The notes below the pieces were generated by a model. That model was given only the letters and a program-made list of their open reading frames with translations. It had not been told where the DNA came from and made no database searches. DNA of 64,000 nucleotides from Streptomyces wedmorensis (lineage in GTDB: Bacteria; Actinomycetota; Actinomycetes; Streptomycetales; Streptomycetaceae): the NCBI RefSeq assembly GCF_000716445.1, contig NZ_JNWK01000008.1, positions 99,939 through 163,938 on the forward strand. The letters run 5' to 3'. Shown here piece after piece: positions 9,356 to 17,580 of the stretch (position 1 is its first letter; each line of letters opens with the position of its first letter). Position numbers and translations under genes: made by a program.

Positions 9356-9931
9356 GTGAGCGGCCGGATCATCCACTTCGTCCACCAGTCCCTCGACGGC
9401 TTCATCGCCGGGCCCGACGGCGAGTTCGACTGGCCGGCCATGGGCCCCGAGCTCTCCGCGTACACCGACGAGCTGATCGCCGGCGACACGGTCTTCCTCT
9501 ACGGCCGCAAGGTCTGGGACCTGATGTCCGGCTACTGGCCGAACGCCGAGCAGTACTCGCAGGACCCGCACGACCTGGCCTTCGCACCGGTCTGGCGGGA
9601 GGCACCCAAGGTCGTCGTCTCCCGGACGCTCGCCGGCGAGGACCCCGGCTTCAACACCACGGTCGTCTCCGGCGACGTGGCCGCGGAGCTGACCGCGCTG
9701 GCCGCGACCGGCAGGAACCTGGTGCTCTTCGGCGGCGCCGAGCTCGCCGCCCACCTCGGCGCGCACGGAGCCGTCGACGAGTACCGCGTCGTCGTCCACC
9801 CCGTCGTCCTCGGCGGCGGCACCCCGGCCTTCCGCCCCGCCGAGCACCGGACCGAGCTGGAGACCGTGGAGACCCGGATCTTCGACGGCCGCTCGGTCCT
9901 CCTCCGCCACCGCGTCGTACGGAGCGCCTGA
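9356..9931 (+). CDS. Dihydrofolate reductase-fold (RibD C-terminal) family protein
   Basis: 191 residues. The N-terminus (IIHFVHQSLDGFIAGPDGEF), a middle LYGRKVWDLM segment and the late NLVLFGGAELAAHL / HPVVLGGGTPAF motifs match the RibD C-terminal/DHFR-fold family of NADPH-dependent reductases, usually of unknown substrate. A GTG start at 9356 is used; no closer ATG keeps the conserved first strand. The last codons (VVRSA, stop) lie in the first unit of a 25-bp tandem array that fills the downstream spacer. Confidence 0.85.
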   Translation: MSGRIIHFVHQSLDGFIAGPDGEFDWPAMGPELSAYTDELIAGDTVFLYGRKVWDLMSGYWPNAEQYSQDPHDLAFAPVWREAPKVVVSRTLAGEDPGFNTTVVSGDVAAELTALAATGRNLVLFGGAELAAHLGAHGAVDEYRVVVHPVVLGGGTPAFRPAEHRTELETVETRIFDGRSVLLRHRVVRSA

Positions 9932-10026
9932 GCCGGCCGTCGTACGGAGCGCCTGAGCCGGCCGTCGTACGGAGCGCCTGAGCCGGCCGTCGTACGGAGC
10001 GCCTGAGCCGGCCGTCGTACGGAGCG
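9913..10026. repeat. 25-bp tandem array built from the 3' end of the reductase gene
   Basis: Four complete 25-bp copies starting at 9913, 9938, 9963 and 9988, plus 14 bases of a fifth at 10013. The unit begins CGTCGTACGGAGCG and contains the TGA stop; copy 1 is the coding 3' end of the upstream gene. The array reaches to within 6 bp of the stop codon of the convergent gene. CCGT-CGT-ACGG can form a small hairpin in each unit. Confidence 0.95.
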
Positions 10027-10031
10027 GCGGC

Positions 10032-10856
10032 TCAGGCCGGCGGCAGGAGGTCCCGGACCGGGTCGCGGGGCAGCGTCAGGCCCCAGGCGCCCGGGCGGAC
10101 CGTCCAGGTGCGGCGGCGGACCGGGCCGGTGACGCGGCCGTCGGCGCGGTAGCGGAAGTCCGGGCCGGAGACGGTGAGGGTGTGGGCGGTGGCGCGCCGC
10201 GGCGGCGCGGCGGACGGATGGACGGTCACCTCGGCCGTACCGGCGGCCGAGCGGACCGTGAGGCCCTCGACGGGGTCGTCCACGTCGGCGAGGAGGACGC
10301 CGTCCGCCTCGACCCGCAGCCGGTGGGTGCGGACCGCGAGGGCCGTGGGCGCCGGGCGGACCAGCGTACGGACGAGGGAGCGGCAGGTGCCCCAGACGGA
10401 CGGCGCCGCCGCCGACAGGGCGGGGACGGCCGGTACGAGGAGGTCGCCCAGGACCACCCCGTCGCTGTCGTCGACCAGCAGGTCCAGGCGCCGCACGGCA
10501 CCGTCCAGGACCGCCCGGGCCGCCGCCGGAGTGGCGTGCGGCACGCCGAGCGCGTGGGCCACTTCCCGGGCGTCCGGCGGGCCGATCGGGACGACCGCGA
10601 GGGTCGCCCCGGCGAGCTCCCGCTCCCGGTGCAGGAGCGCCACCGTACGCAGCAGCGCACGGTCGTCGCCGAGCACCACGGGGCGCCTGGAACCGCGTCT
10701 GGCCAGGGCCCGGCAGAATTCCTCGGGGCCGTCCGGCAGGCAGATCTTCGCCTCCGCGCCCGCACACAGCACATCCTTCGCGATCCGCACGGACTCGCCG
10801 TCACATCGGCGGGCGACCGGGTCGACGATGACCAGCAGCTGGTCGTGATCCGACAC
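10032..10856 (-). CDS. Diacylglycerol-kinase-like protein with degenerate nucleotide motif
   Basis: 274 residues from GTG 10856, chosen because GAGGAAGGA lies five bases before it. The N-terminus LLVIVDPVARR and the overall strand pattern resemble the diacylglycerol kinase/NAD kinase fold, and the C-terminal half has the beta-rich lipid-kinase layout. The diagnostic GGDGT loop is replaced by LGDDRALLRT, so catalysis is doubtful. It is divergent from purA, an arrangement I associate with streptomycetes. It may be a non-catalytic relative that binds lipid or nucleotide; that is inference. Confidence 0.6.
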   Translation of the reverse strand: MSDHDQLLVIVDPVARRCDGESVRIAKDVLCAGAEAKICLPDGPEEFCRALARRGSRRPVVLGDDRALLRTVALLHRERELAGATLAVVPIGPPDAREVAHALGVPHATPAAARAVLDGAVRRLDLLVDDSDGVVLGDLLVPAVPALSAAAPSVWGTCRSLVRTLVRPAPTALAVRTHRLRVEADGVLLADVDDPVEGLTVRSAAGTAEVTVHPSAAPPRRATAHTLTVSGPDFRYRADGRVTGPVRRRTWTVRPGAWGLTLPRDPVRDLLPPA

Positions 10857-10888
10857 CTCGGTCCTTCCTCGGGTAGCATCTTTGTGCA

Positions 10889-10920
10889 AGAGCCCCTTGC
10901 GCTATTGCGCCAGGGGCTTC
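10889..10920. promoter_or_regulatory. Hairpin in the purA upstream region
   Basis: AGCCCC (10891-10896) pairs with GGGGCT (10913-10918), and the interior GCGC/GCGC extends the stem. It lies between the divergent lipid-kinase-like gene and purA, about 80 bp before the purA start, without a T-run. It could be a leader structure or attenuator of purA; no known riboswitch consensus is recognisable. Confidence 0.4.
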
Positions 10921-10999
10921 GTCTATTCCGGGGCACACCGGTGAGCGGGCGTACGCCCCCTGACCTTGGACATGCCCCACCCGGAAGGGGTGTACGCCT

Positions 11000-12283
11000 G
11001 TGCCCGCACTTGTGCTGCTCGGTGCTCAGTGGGGTGACGAGGGCAAGGGAAAGGCCACCGACCTCCTCGGTGGTTCCGTTGACTATGTAGTGCGTTACCA
11101 GGGCGGCAACAACGCCGGCCACACCGTCGTCGTCGGCGACCAGAAGTACGCGCTGCATCTTCTCCCTTCCGGAATCCTCTCGCCGGGGTGTACCCCGGTG
11201 ATCGGAAACGGTGTCGTCGTCGACCCGGCGGTCCTGCTCTCCGAGCTGAGCGGACTGAACGAGCGCGGCGTCGACACGTCGAAGCTCCTGATCAGTGGCA
11301 ACGCCCACCTGATCACCCCGTACAACGTCACCCTCGACAAGGTGACGGAACGGTTCCTCGGCAAGCGCAAGATCGGCACCACGGGCCGGGGCATCGGCCC
11401 CACCTACGCCGACAAGATCAACCGCGTCGGCATCCGGGTCCAGGACCTGTACGACGAGTCGATCCTCATCCAGAAGGTCGAGGCGGCGCTCGAGGGCAAG
11501 AACCAGCTCCTCGCCAAGCTCTACAACCGGCGCGCGATCCAGGCCGACCAGATCGTCGAGGAGATGCTCCAGTACGCGGAGCAGATCAAGCCCTTCGTCG
11601 CCGACACCACCCTGATCCTCAACAAGGCGCTCGACGACGACAAGGTCGTGCTCTTCGAGGGCGGCCAGGGCACCCTGCTCGACGTCGACCACGGCACGTA
11701 CCCCTTCGTCACCTCCTCGAACCCGACCGCGGGCGGCGCCTGCACCGGCGCCGGCGTGGGCCCGACGAAGATCAGCCGTGTCATCGGCATCCTCAAGGCC
11801 TACACGACCCGTGTCGGCGCCGGCCCGTTCCCGACGGAGCTCTTCGACGCGGACGGCGAGGCGCTGCGCCGCATCGGCGGCGAGCGCGGCGTCACCACCG
11901 GCCGTGACCGTCGCTGCGGCTGGTTCGACGCGGTCATCGCCCGCTACGCCACCCGCGTCAACGGCCTGACCGACTTCTTCCTCACCAAGCTCGACGTCCT
12001 CACCGGCTGGGAGCAGATCCCCGTCTGCGTCGCCTACGAGATCGACGGCAAGCGCGTCGAGGAGCTGCCCTACTCGCAGACCGACTTCCACCACGCGAAG
12101 CCGATCTACGAAATGCTCCCCGGCTGGTCCGAGGACATCACCAAGGCCAAGACCTTCGCCGACCTGCCGAAGAACGCGCAGGCCTACGTGAAGGCCCTCG
12201 AGGAGATGTCGGGCGCCCCCATCTCCGCCATCGGCGTCGGCCCCGGCCGCACCGAGACCATCGAGATCAACTCCTTCCTGTAG
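11000..12283 (+). CDS. purA: Adenylosuccinate synthetase
   Basis: 427 residues, full length for the family. It starts [17 protein letters not shown], the GDEGKGK phosphate-binding loop of PurA, then [41 protein letters not shown], and [13 protein letters not shown]. It joins IMP and aspartate using GTP, the first step of AMP formation, in the cytosol. GTG 11000 has GGAAGGGG nine to ten bases upstream. It is monocistronic: the next element is a strong terminator. Confidence 0.99.
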   Translation: MPALVLLGAQWGDEGKGKATDLLGGSVDYVVRYQGGNNAGHTVVVGDQKYALHLLPSGILSPGCTPVIGNGVVVDPAVLLSELSGLNERGVDTSKLLISGNAHLITPYNVTLDKVTERFLGKRKIGTTGRGIGPTYADKINRVGIRVQDLYDESILIQKVEAALEGKNQLLAKLYNRRAIQADQIVEEMLQYAEQIKPFVADTTLILNKALDDDKVVLFEGGQGTLLDVDHGTYPFVTSSNPTAGGACTGAGVGPTKISRVIGILKAYTTRVGAGPFPTELFDADGEALRRIGGERGVTTGRDRRCGWFDAVIARYATRVNGLTDFFLTKLDVLTGWEQIPVCVAYEIDGKRVEELPYSQTDFHHAKPIYEMLPGWSEDITKAKTFADLPKNAQAYVKALEEMSGAPISAIGVGPGRTETIEINSFL

Positions 12284-12303
12284 GACGCGCCCGCCGCGCA
12301 CAC

Positions 12304-12355
12304 CACCGTGCTCCCTCCCCCGGACCGATCCGGGGGAGGGAGCACGGTGTCTTTT
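12304..12355 (+). terminator. Strong intrinsic terminator after purA
   Basis: A perfect 21-bp stem (12304-12324 with 12329-12349), four-base loop CCGA, followed by TCTTTT. It begins 20 bp after the purA stop and also separates it from the converging SDR remnant. Confidence 0.95.
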
Positions 12356-12380
12356 CCGGGCCGGGGCGACGCCGGAGGAG

Positions 12381-12590
12381 TCAGGACAGCTTCGTGCCCC
12401 GGCCGACCTCGTCCCAGGCGTCGAGGTCGGCCCGGACCTGGTCGAGGTGGGCGTGGATGGCGTCGATGGGGTCGTCGCCGAGGGCGGGGCGCAGGGACGT
12501 CTCGTCGGAGGCCAGGGCGGCGATCGCGGCCTCGGCGAAGGCGCGTCCGAATCCGCTGTTGGCGTCGGTGATCAGCCAGACCTTGCTCAT
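12381..12590 (-). pseudogene. Short-chain dehydrogenase remnant with internal deletion
   Basis: A 69-codon open frame that joins the N-terminus of an SDR (MSKVWLITDANSGFGRAFAE, the Rossmann TGxxxGxG region, here with the first Gly changed to Asp) directly to an SDR C-terminal tail (IDAIHAHLDQVRADLDAWDE, typical of the end of these oxidoreductases). The roughly 180-200 residues between them, including the catalytic YxxxK, are missing. It cannot be an active enzyme. The frame survives the deletion, so a short peptide could still be made. Confidence 0.7.
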
Positions 12591-12785
12591 GCTCGGCTCC
12601 CCCTCGTGGGCGCTGCCCGGTGGCAGCTCGGTGTCCCGACCAGGTCGGAACAGGAGGGTGTGGTCCGTCCAGGATCCCCAGAGCCGGTCCCGGAGCCACG
12701 GGAGGCTTGAACTCGCCTTGTGGGAAGGGTGGTTCGGCTGCGTAATGAGGGGTCATGTCGTAGCGGCTCCACCTCGGGGGGATGC

Positions 12786-13421
12786 ATGGAAGCGAACGGA
12801 ACGCCGCCGCCGAAGCCGACCCACACGCCGACGCCGAGACCGGCGCACGCGCCACCGCCGTCCGCGCCGCCGCCGCGGCACGGACTGGTCATCAGCAAGC
12901 GGCTGCTGTGGGTCCACGGGGGCGCCTACCCGCTGGAGAACATCGTCCGGGTCTACACCTTCGTGCTCAGACCGCGCCGGGGGGAGGCCTTCGCCCGGTT
13001 CCTGAAGCGGGGCGGGTTGACGCTCGTCCTGTTCCTGATCCTCATGCAGTTCGAGGACTCGTCGTCGAGTTCATGGGACTCCTACGGTTCGAGCGGCGGC
13101 GACGACGGCGTGCTCGCGATCGCCCTGTTCATCCTCGGGACCCTGCTGCTCTACTTCTTCGGCGCGATGTGCGCGGTCGTCTTCGCGATGTCCCACGACG
13201 TCCTCGCCATCGAGACGAACGGGCGGTCCACCGCCCTGGTGACCGGGAAGCGCGCCTACCTCGACGGCCTCGTCCGCTCGATCGCCGAGGCGATCGACAA
13301 GCCGGACGCCGAGTTCCAGGCCTCGGTGGGAACGCTCGCGATCACCAACTACGGCGACTACTACTTCGGCGACTCGGTGAACATGTACGGCGGCAGCGGC
13401 AACACGGGGGTGGCGAAGTGA
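12786..13421 (+). CDS. DUF6232-like two-TM protein with C-terminal GDYYFGD motif
   Basis: 211 residues from ATG 12786, preceded by GGGGGGA. A Pro-rich N-terminus (residues 5-35) is followed by VISKRLLWVHGGAYPLENIV, which I associate with the DUF6232 family, and then two hydrophobic segments at about 75-90 and 112-137 around a Ser-rich loop. A soluble C-terminal part ends in a 22-residue motif (13353-13418) with core GDYYFGDSVNM and NTG. The same motif opens the next protein, whose GTG overlaps this stop. The pairing suggests that the two proteins interact through the motif. Function unknown. Confidence 0.75.
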   Translation: MEANGTPPPKPTHTPTPRPAHAPPPSAPPPRHGLVISKRLLWVHGGAYPLENIVRVYTFVLRPRRGEAFARFLKRGGLTLVLFLILMQFEDSSSSSWDSYGSSGGDDGVLAIALFILGTLLLYFFGAMCAVVFAMSHDVLAIETNGRSTALVTGKRAYLDGLVRSIAEAIDKPDAEFQASVGTLAITNYGDYYFGDSVNMYGGSGNTGVAK

Positions 13422-13765
13422 CCGGCGGGGACCACTACTACGGCGACGTGGTGCGGATGGAGAACACCACGAACAGCGTCGGCATCGACAAGCGGACGGT
13501 CGTGAACGGCGGATCCGCCGCCGTCCCGGAGCTGGAGCGGGCCGTCCAGGAACTGCTGCCGCTGCTCCAGGAGCTGCGCGGGCAGCTCCGGCCCCTCGCG
13601 GCCCGGACCGTGGAGGCCGCCGAGGCGGAGATCGGCGGCTCGGCGGACCCGGAGGTGCGGCGGACCGCCCTGGAGCGGGTCGGCGGGATCCTGGAGTCCG
13701 TGGGCACGGCCGGCGCCCCCGCCCTCGCCCTCATCCACCAGATCCTGAGCATGCTCGGCGGCTGA
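13418..13765 (+). CDS. Small partner protein with N-terminal GDHYYGD motif
   Basis: 115 residues from GTG 13418, overlapping the previous stop (GTGA) with GGGGGTGG five bases upstream. Residues 4-25 (13427-13492) carry GDHYYGDVVRM followed by SVGIDK, an ungapped match to the C-terminal motif of the upstream protein. The rest is helical: LERAVQELLPLLQELRGQL is a likely coiled coil, then a Glu/Ala-rich helix bundle (residues 65-115). No enzyme motif and no TM segment. Translational coupling implies stoichiometric synthesis with the membrane protein. Confidence 0.75.
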   Translation: MTGGDHYYGDVVRMENTTNSVGIDKRTVVNGGSAAVPELERAVQELLPLLQELRGQLRPLAARTVEAAEAEIGGSADPEVRRTALERVGGILESVGTAGAPALALIHQILSMLGG

Positions 13766-13796
13766 GGCACGCCGAGCGTGCGTGCCGGGCGGGCCG

Positions 13797-13826
13797 GACC
13801 CGACGGGAATTGTCAGACAGGCCCTA
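13797..13826. mobile_element. Solo arm of the MITE-like repeat, ending in CTAG
   Basis: GACGGGAATTGTCAGACAGG followed by CCCTAG closely matches the right arm and flanking CTAG of the element at 63876-63950 (25 of 27 arm positions). No left arm is present. The CTAG at 13823-13826 also supplies the TAG stop of the convergent kinase gene. Confidence 0.65.
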
Positions 13827-15773
13827 GGACCGGCGGTACTCGTTCGGTTCGCCGTCGAGCATCGGGTAGAGGCGGAGCCGGTCCTTGCCGTTCAGCTTGT
13901 CGACGACCGCGTGGCGGGAGAGGCCCTCCTGGCATTCGCGGTCCCAGGCGGTCGTGTCGCGGGTGCTGGGGCCGAGGATCAGCATGTCGCCGACGCCCGC
14001 GAGGACGGCCGTGGTGCCGCAGGACCAGTCCTCGGAGGTGGTCACGCCGTCGATGGTGCGCGGATAGCCGTCGATGACGCTGATCACGGGGGCGCCGACG
14101 GGGCCCTGGGTGATCGTGACCTCGGAGGTGTAGCGCTCGTCGTCCTTGCCGTACATCTCCGGCGCGGGGATGCGCGACCAGTGGCCGAGGAACTTCGCCG
14201 GGACGACCGCCGGGCCGCTGGGGGCCTTGCGGAAGGTGGCCTTCGCGGCGCCCGAGGTCCATTCCAGGACGTCGGGGGAGCGCAGGGTGAGGGTCTGGTG
14301 GGCGGCGGGCGTGCAGCGCGCGGCGGGCACGCTGGTGGTCACGTCGGACTCGCCGTAGACGACCTTGTCCTCGTCGGCCGAGACGAGCCGCGAGCGGCCC
14401 ATGCACAGCCGGTTCTCGGTGACCTGGACGTAGACGGCGCTCTTGGAGCCCGCCGCGCCCTGGGTGATCTCGATCCGGGCGGTCTCGCGGGGGAACTCGG
14501 GCGACCCCTGGAGGACGCCCTCCCAGGCGCCGAGGAAGCCGGCGGGGACGATCCCGGCGGGGCGGGCGGAGACGTCGCCCGTCGCGCCGACGGGACGGTT
14601 CTTCTGCTCGTCGCGGCCGACGTCCGGGTCGGGCCAGAAGGTGTACGCGACGCCGGCCGTGGCCGCCACCACGAGGGCCGCGAGGCCGGCGACGAGCGCG
14701 GTGCGGCGCGGCCGCCGGGCGGGCGTCCGGGGCGCCGTGGAGGCGGTGGAGGCCGCCGAGGAGCCGGCGGAGGAGACGGTGGACGGCAGGGGAGTGGGCG
14801 GGGTCGGGTCCCCGGCGGACAGCGAGGCTCCGCCGGTCCTCGTGCCGGAGTCCGCGGCGGCTCCGGTCCCCGTCATGCTCTCGGCCTCCGCCTCCAGGAG
14901 GCGCGCCGTGTGACGGCCGATGGGGGCGAGGACGTCGGCGGGAAGCCAGGGGTCGGCGACGGGGACGGCCTCGGCGATCTCGGCGGCGGACGGGCGGGCC
15001 TCCGGGGCCTTGGCGAGGCAGGCCCTGATCAGTCCGGCGAGCTCGGGAGCCACGTCCGTCAGGTCGGGTTCGTCGTGCGCGATGCGGAACATGGTCGCGT
15101 GGACGCCGCTGTCGGCCGTCCCGAACGGCGCCCGGCCGGTCGCCGCGTAGACGAGGACCGAACCGAGGCAGAAGACGTCCGACGCGGGGGTGAGCCGGTC
15201 GCCGCGCACCTGCTCGGGCGACATGAAGCCGGGCGAGCCGACGACCGCGCCGGTACTGGTCAGGCCGCCGCCCTCGGTGACCGTGTCGACGGCACGGGCG
15301 ATGCCGAAGTCGATGATCTGGGGCCCGTCGACGGTCAGCAGCACGTTGGACGGCTTCAGGTCGCGGTGGACCAGCCCGGCGGCGTGGATGTGGACGAGGG
15401 CGCGGGCCAGGCCGGAGGCCAGTGACCGCACGGTCGTGGGCGGCAGCGGCCCGAACTCGTCGCCCACCACCGTCCGCAGCGACGGCCCCGGCACGTAGCC
15501 GATGGCCACCCACGGCGACTCGGCGTCGGTGTCCGAGCCCAGCACGGGCGCCGTGCCCGTGCCCCCGACCCGCTCCAGGGCGGCGACCTCGCGGGCGAAC
15601 CGCCGCCGGAACTCGTCCTGGGCCGCGAGCTGCGCGTGCACCACCTTCACCGCGACCGTCCGCCCGCCGGCCGAACGCGCCAGGAACACCCGGCCCATCC
15701 CCCCGACCCCGAGGCGGCCGATCAGTCGGAACGGGCCGATGCCGACCGGGTCTTCCGCGTTCAATGGCTCCAC
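13824..15773 (-). CDS. Membrane Ser/Thr protein kinase with two extracellular repeats
   Basis: 649 residues from GTG 15773. The kinase domain spans about 14-270: Gly-rich loop GVGGMGRVF, Lys43 in VAVKVV, HRDLKPSN with Asp138, DFG at 155-157, and SPEQ. A Ser/Thr-rich juxtamembrane stretch (300-350) leads to a single TM at about 358-380. The outer part has two related units beginning VPAGFLGAWEG (about 410) and VPAKFLGHWSR (about 529), each followed by beta-strand-like sequence with cysteines. It lies downstream of a tethered PstS-like protein on the same strand. The TAG stop lies in a repeat-derived CTAG. Confidence 0.9.
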   Translation of the reverse strand: MEPLNAEDPVGIGPFRLIGRLGVGGMGRVFLARSAGGRTVAVKVVHAQLAAQDEFRRRFAREVAALERVGGTGTAPVLGSDTDAESPWVAIGYVPGPSLRTVVGDEFGPLPPTTVRSLASGLARALVHIHAAGLVHRDLKPSNVLLTVDGPQIIDFGIARAVDTVTEGGGLTSTGAVVGSPGFMSPEQVRGDRLTPASDVFCLGSVLVYAATGRAPFGTADSGVHATMFRIAHDEPDLTDVAPELAGLIRACLAKAPEARPSAAEIAEAVPVADPWLPADVLAPIGRHTARLLEAEAESMTGTGAAADSGTRTGGASLSAGDPTPPTPLPSTVSSAGSSAASTASTAPRTPARRPRRTALVAGLAALVVAATAGVAYTFWPDPDVGRDEQKNRPVGATGDVSARPAGIVPAGFLGAWEGVLQGSPEFPRETARIEITQGAAGSKSAVYVQVTENRLCMGRSRLVSADEDKVVYGESDVTTSVPAARCTPAAHQTLTLRSPDVLEWTSGAAKATFRKAPSGPAVVPAKFLGHWSRIPAPEMYGKDDERYTSEVTITQGPVGAPVISVIDGYPRTIDGVTTSEDWSCGTTAVLAGVGDMLILGPSTRDTTAWDRECQEGLSRHAVVDKLNGKDRLRLYPMLDGEPNEYRRS

Positions 15774-15823
15774 GTCGAAAGAGCATGCCAGACAGTGCGT
15801 CGGCAGTCCCGTGAAGATCCGGC

Positions 15824-15877
15824 GATGGCCGCCGGCCGGCCGCCGATGGCCGCTGGATGGCCGCCGGCCGGCCGCCG
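15824..15877. repeat. 22-bp direct repeat pair
   Basis: Two identical 22-bp copies (15824-15845 and 15856-15877) beginning GATGGCCGCCGGCCGG, separated by a partial third copy, in the spacer between the PstS-like gene and the kinase gene. GC-rich and hairpin-prone, it may uncouple the two genes' expression. Confidence 0.85.
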
Positions 15878-15884
15878 AGGCCCG

Positions 15885-17423
15885 TCAGCCGTCTCCGCAG
15901 ACCCGCAGGCCCTTCGGGGTGGCACAGGGCAGGTGGCCGTGGGTGAGGATGACGTCCTGGCCGCTGCCCCGCCCCAGGTAGGTCAGGAAGCTGGCGGTCA
16001 GGGAGTCGGCCGGCGGCCGGCCCCAGGTGTAGGCGTACTCGATCTCCCGGTACGGGTACCCGGACGTGCCGATCTCGTCCACGACGGGCCTGCGCCCGTC
16101 GACGGCGACCTTGTGCAGGCCCTTCCGGCCGTCGCTCGCGCGGAGTTCGGCGTAGCCGATGGCCCCGGGGAGCCTGGCCACGGTGGCCAGGACCTGGGCG
16201 GTGGAGTCGAGTTCGCAGCGGATCACCTTCGCTTCGGGGTCGTCGCGCGTCACGCAGTCCTGGGAGGAGTTCGCCGGTTCGTTGCGGTTCAGGACCCGGC
16301 GCTGGAACACCTGCCGGGTGCCGGAGTCGGCGTCCCGGCTGACGAGCAGCACCGGACGGTCGAGGCCGGGGACGAGCTGGTTCCAGTTGGTGATCTCGCC
16401 CCGGTAGAGCTCCCGGATCTGATCCTGGGTGAGGTCGTCGACGGGTATCCCGTCGTTCAGGACGAGGGTGAAGAGGGAGACGGCGATCATGCTCTCCCGC
16501 AGCTCCGGGTAGCCGCCCGGCTTGCGCCCGTCCGACAGGGCGACGACGGCCGGCGAGCCCTTCGCCTTCTTCGCCCCGGCCTCGGCCAGCTCCCGTATCC
16601 CGGAGGTCGAACCGTGCACGTCCACGATCACCGTCGAGCCCTCGCAGTCCCGCTCGTACTTCTCCGCGACCTCGCGGACGGCCGGCGCGAAGGCCGTCGA
16701 CCCGGTGACGGTCAGGGTGCCCCGGGCGCAGCCGACCGGCGGCGGCGTCTGCTCCCGGACGATGATCGCGGCGAGGGCGACCACGCAGGCGGTGAGGACG
16801 ATGGTGACCGTGCGGGCCGTCGGGCTGAACCGGGCCGTCTTGTCGTCGGGGGTGGTGCTCCTGTTGCGCCGGATCGCCCCGCCGTGGAGGCTCCCGTCGA
16901 CCTTGACGTCCCGGTCGGCGACGCCCCCGGAGAGCTGGACGAGCAGCTTGAAGTACTGCCCCCGTTCGAGCGCCACCTTGGGAACGAGGACCGCGCTGCC
17001 GTTCCGCCCCAGCTTGGGGGAACGCTCCAGGTCGTCCCGTACGGAGACCCAGCCGGCCGGGACGGTGGCGACGACTCCCTGCACGGTCCGGTCGCCGAAG
17101 GTGATCCGCAGCCCGTGGGGGTCGGTGGAGGCACCGTAGTCGTCGGAGCTGATGTCGAGGTCCCGGTCGTTCTCTATGCGGAGGAGGACGAGGGTGGACC
17201 CGTTGGCGGGTGCGGCCATCCCCACGACCTCGCCCTCCCGGACGGTCATGACCTCGCTGTCCTGGTTCTCCTCCCGGTGGAGCGGGGTGTTGAGCTGGAC
17301 GCGATAGCCGAGCCGCTTGCGCTGCGGCGAGAACCGGTCGAGCCAGACGACGCCGACCGAGACCAGGACACCCAGGACCGCCGTCCCCAGGGCGATGACG
17401 TTCTCCGCGGTTATCCACTCCAT
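15885..17423 (-). CDS. Membrane-tethered PstS-like substrate-binding protein
   Basis: 512 residues. TM1 at about 8-28, a soluble N-terminal domain (30-200), TM2 at about 205-222, then a PBP_like/PstS-type domain (230-512) with LTVTGSTAFAPAV, DVHGSTSGI, EITNWNQLVPGL and SRDADSGTRQVFQ, motifs lining the phosphate-binding cleft of PstS proteins. There is no lipobox, and no pst permease gene is nearby, so it is not an ordinary transporter component. It lies immediately upstream of the Ser/Thr kinase on the same strand, which suggests a ligand-sensing role, by inference. Confidence 0.8.
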   Translation of the reverse strand: MEWITAENVIALGTAVLGVLVSVGVVWLDRFSPQRKRLGYRVQLNTPLHREENQDSEVMTVREGEVVGMAAPANGSTLVLLRIENDRDLDISSDDYGASTDPHGLRITFGDRTVQGVVATVPAGWVSVRDDLERSPKLGRNGSAVLVPKVALERGQYFKLLVQLSGGVADRDVKVDGSLHGGAIRRNRSTTPDDKTARFSPTARTVTIVLTACVVALAAIIVREQTPPPVGCARGTLTVTGSTAFAPAVREVAEKYERDCEGSTVIVDVHGSTSGIRELAEAGAKKAKGSPAVVALSDGRKPGGYPELRESMIAVSLFTLVLNDGIPVDDLTQDQIRELYRGEITNWNQLVPGLDRPVLLVSRDADSGTRQVFQRRVLNRNEPANSSQDCVTRDDPEAKVIRCELDSTAQVLATVARLPGAIGYAELRASDGRKGLHKVAVDGRRPVVDEIGTSGYPYREIEYAYTWGRPPADSLTASFLTYLGRGSGQDVILTHGHLPCATPKGLRVCGDG

Positions 17424-17580
17424 GGCCGGGACGGTACGGACGCCTGTGCGAAGACGGGAGCGGTGTAGCGGGCCGACACATGGACTTCTCCGTTCCTTCA
17501 GGCGGACGGGCAGGGGTTGCCGGGGGTGGGGAGCGTGGGTGTAATGGCCACGAGGGGGCCTTCAGTCTGAGGAGTACCCC

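Noticed and set aside
9913..10026. Possible CRISPR array
   Set aside because: Copies are contiguous with no unique spacers, and no cas gene is present; same for the arrays at 35.2 and 41.9 kb.
10889..10920. purA riboswitch
   Set aside because: The hairpin has none of the conserved purine or related riboswitch core bases that I can recognise.
15700..15800. Operon-internal promoter for the kinase at the CAGACAG near 15789
   Set aside because: No TAnnnT at a proper distance, and the CAGACAG match to the MITE arm is only seven bases.
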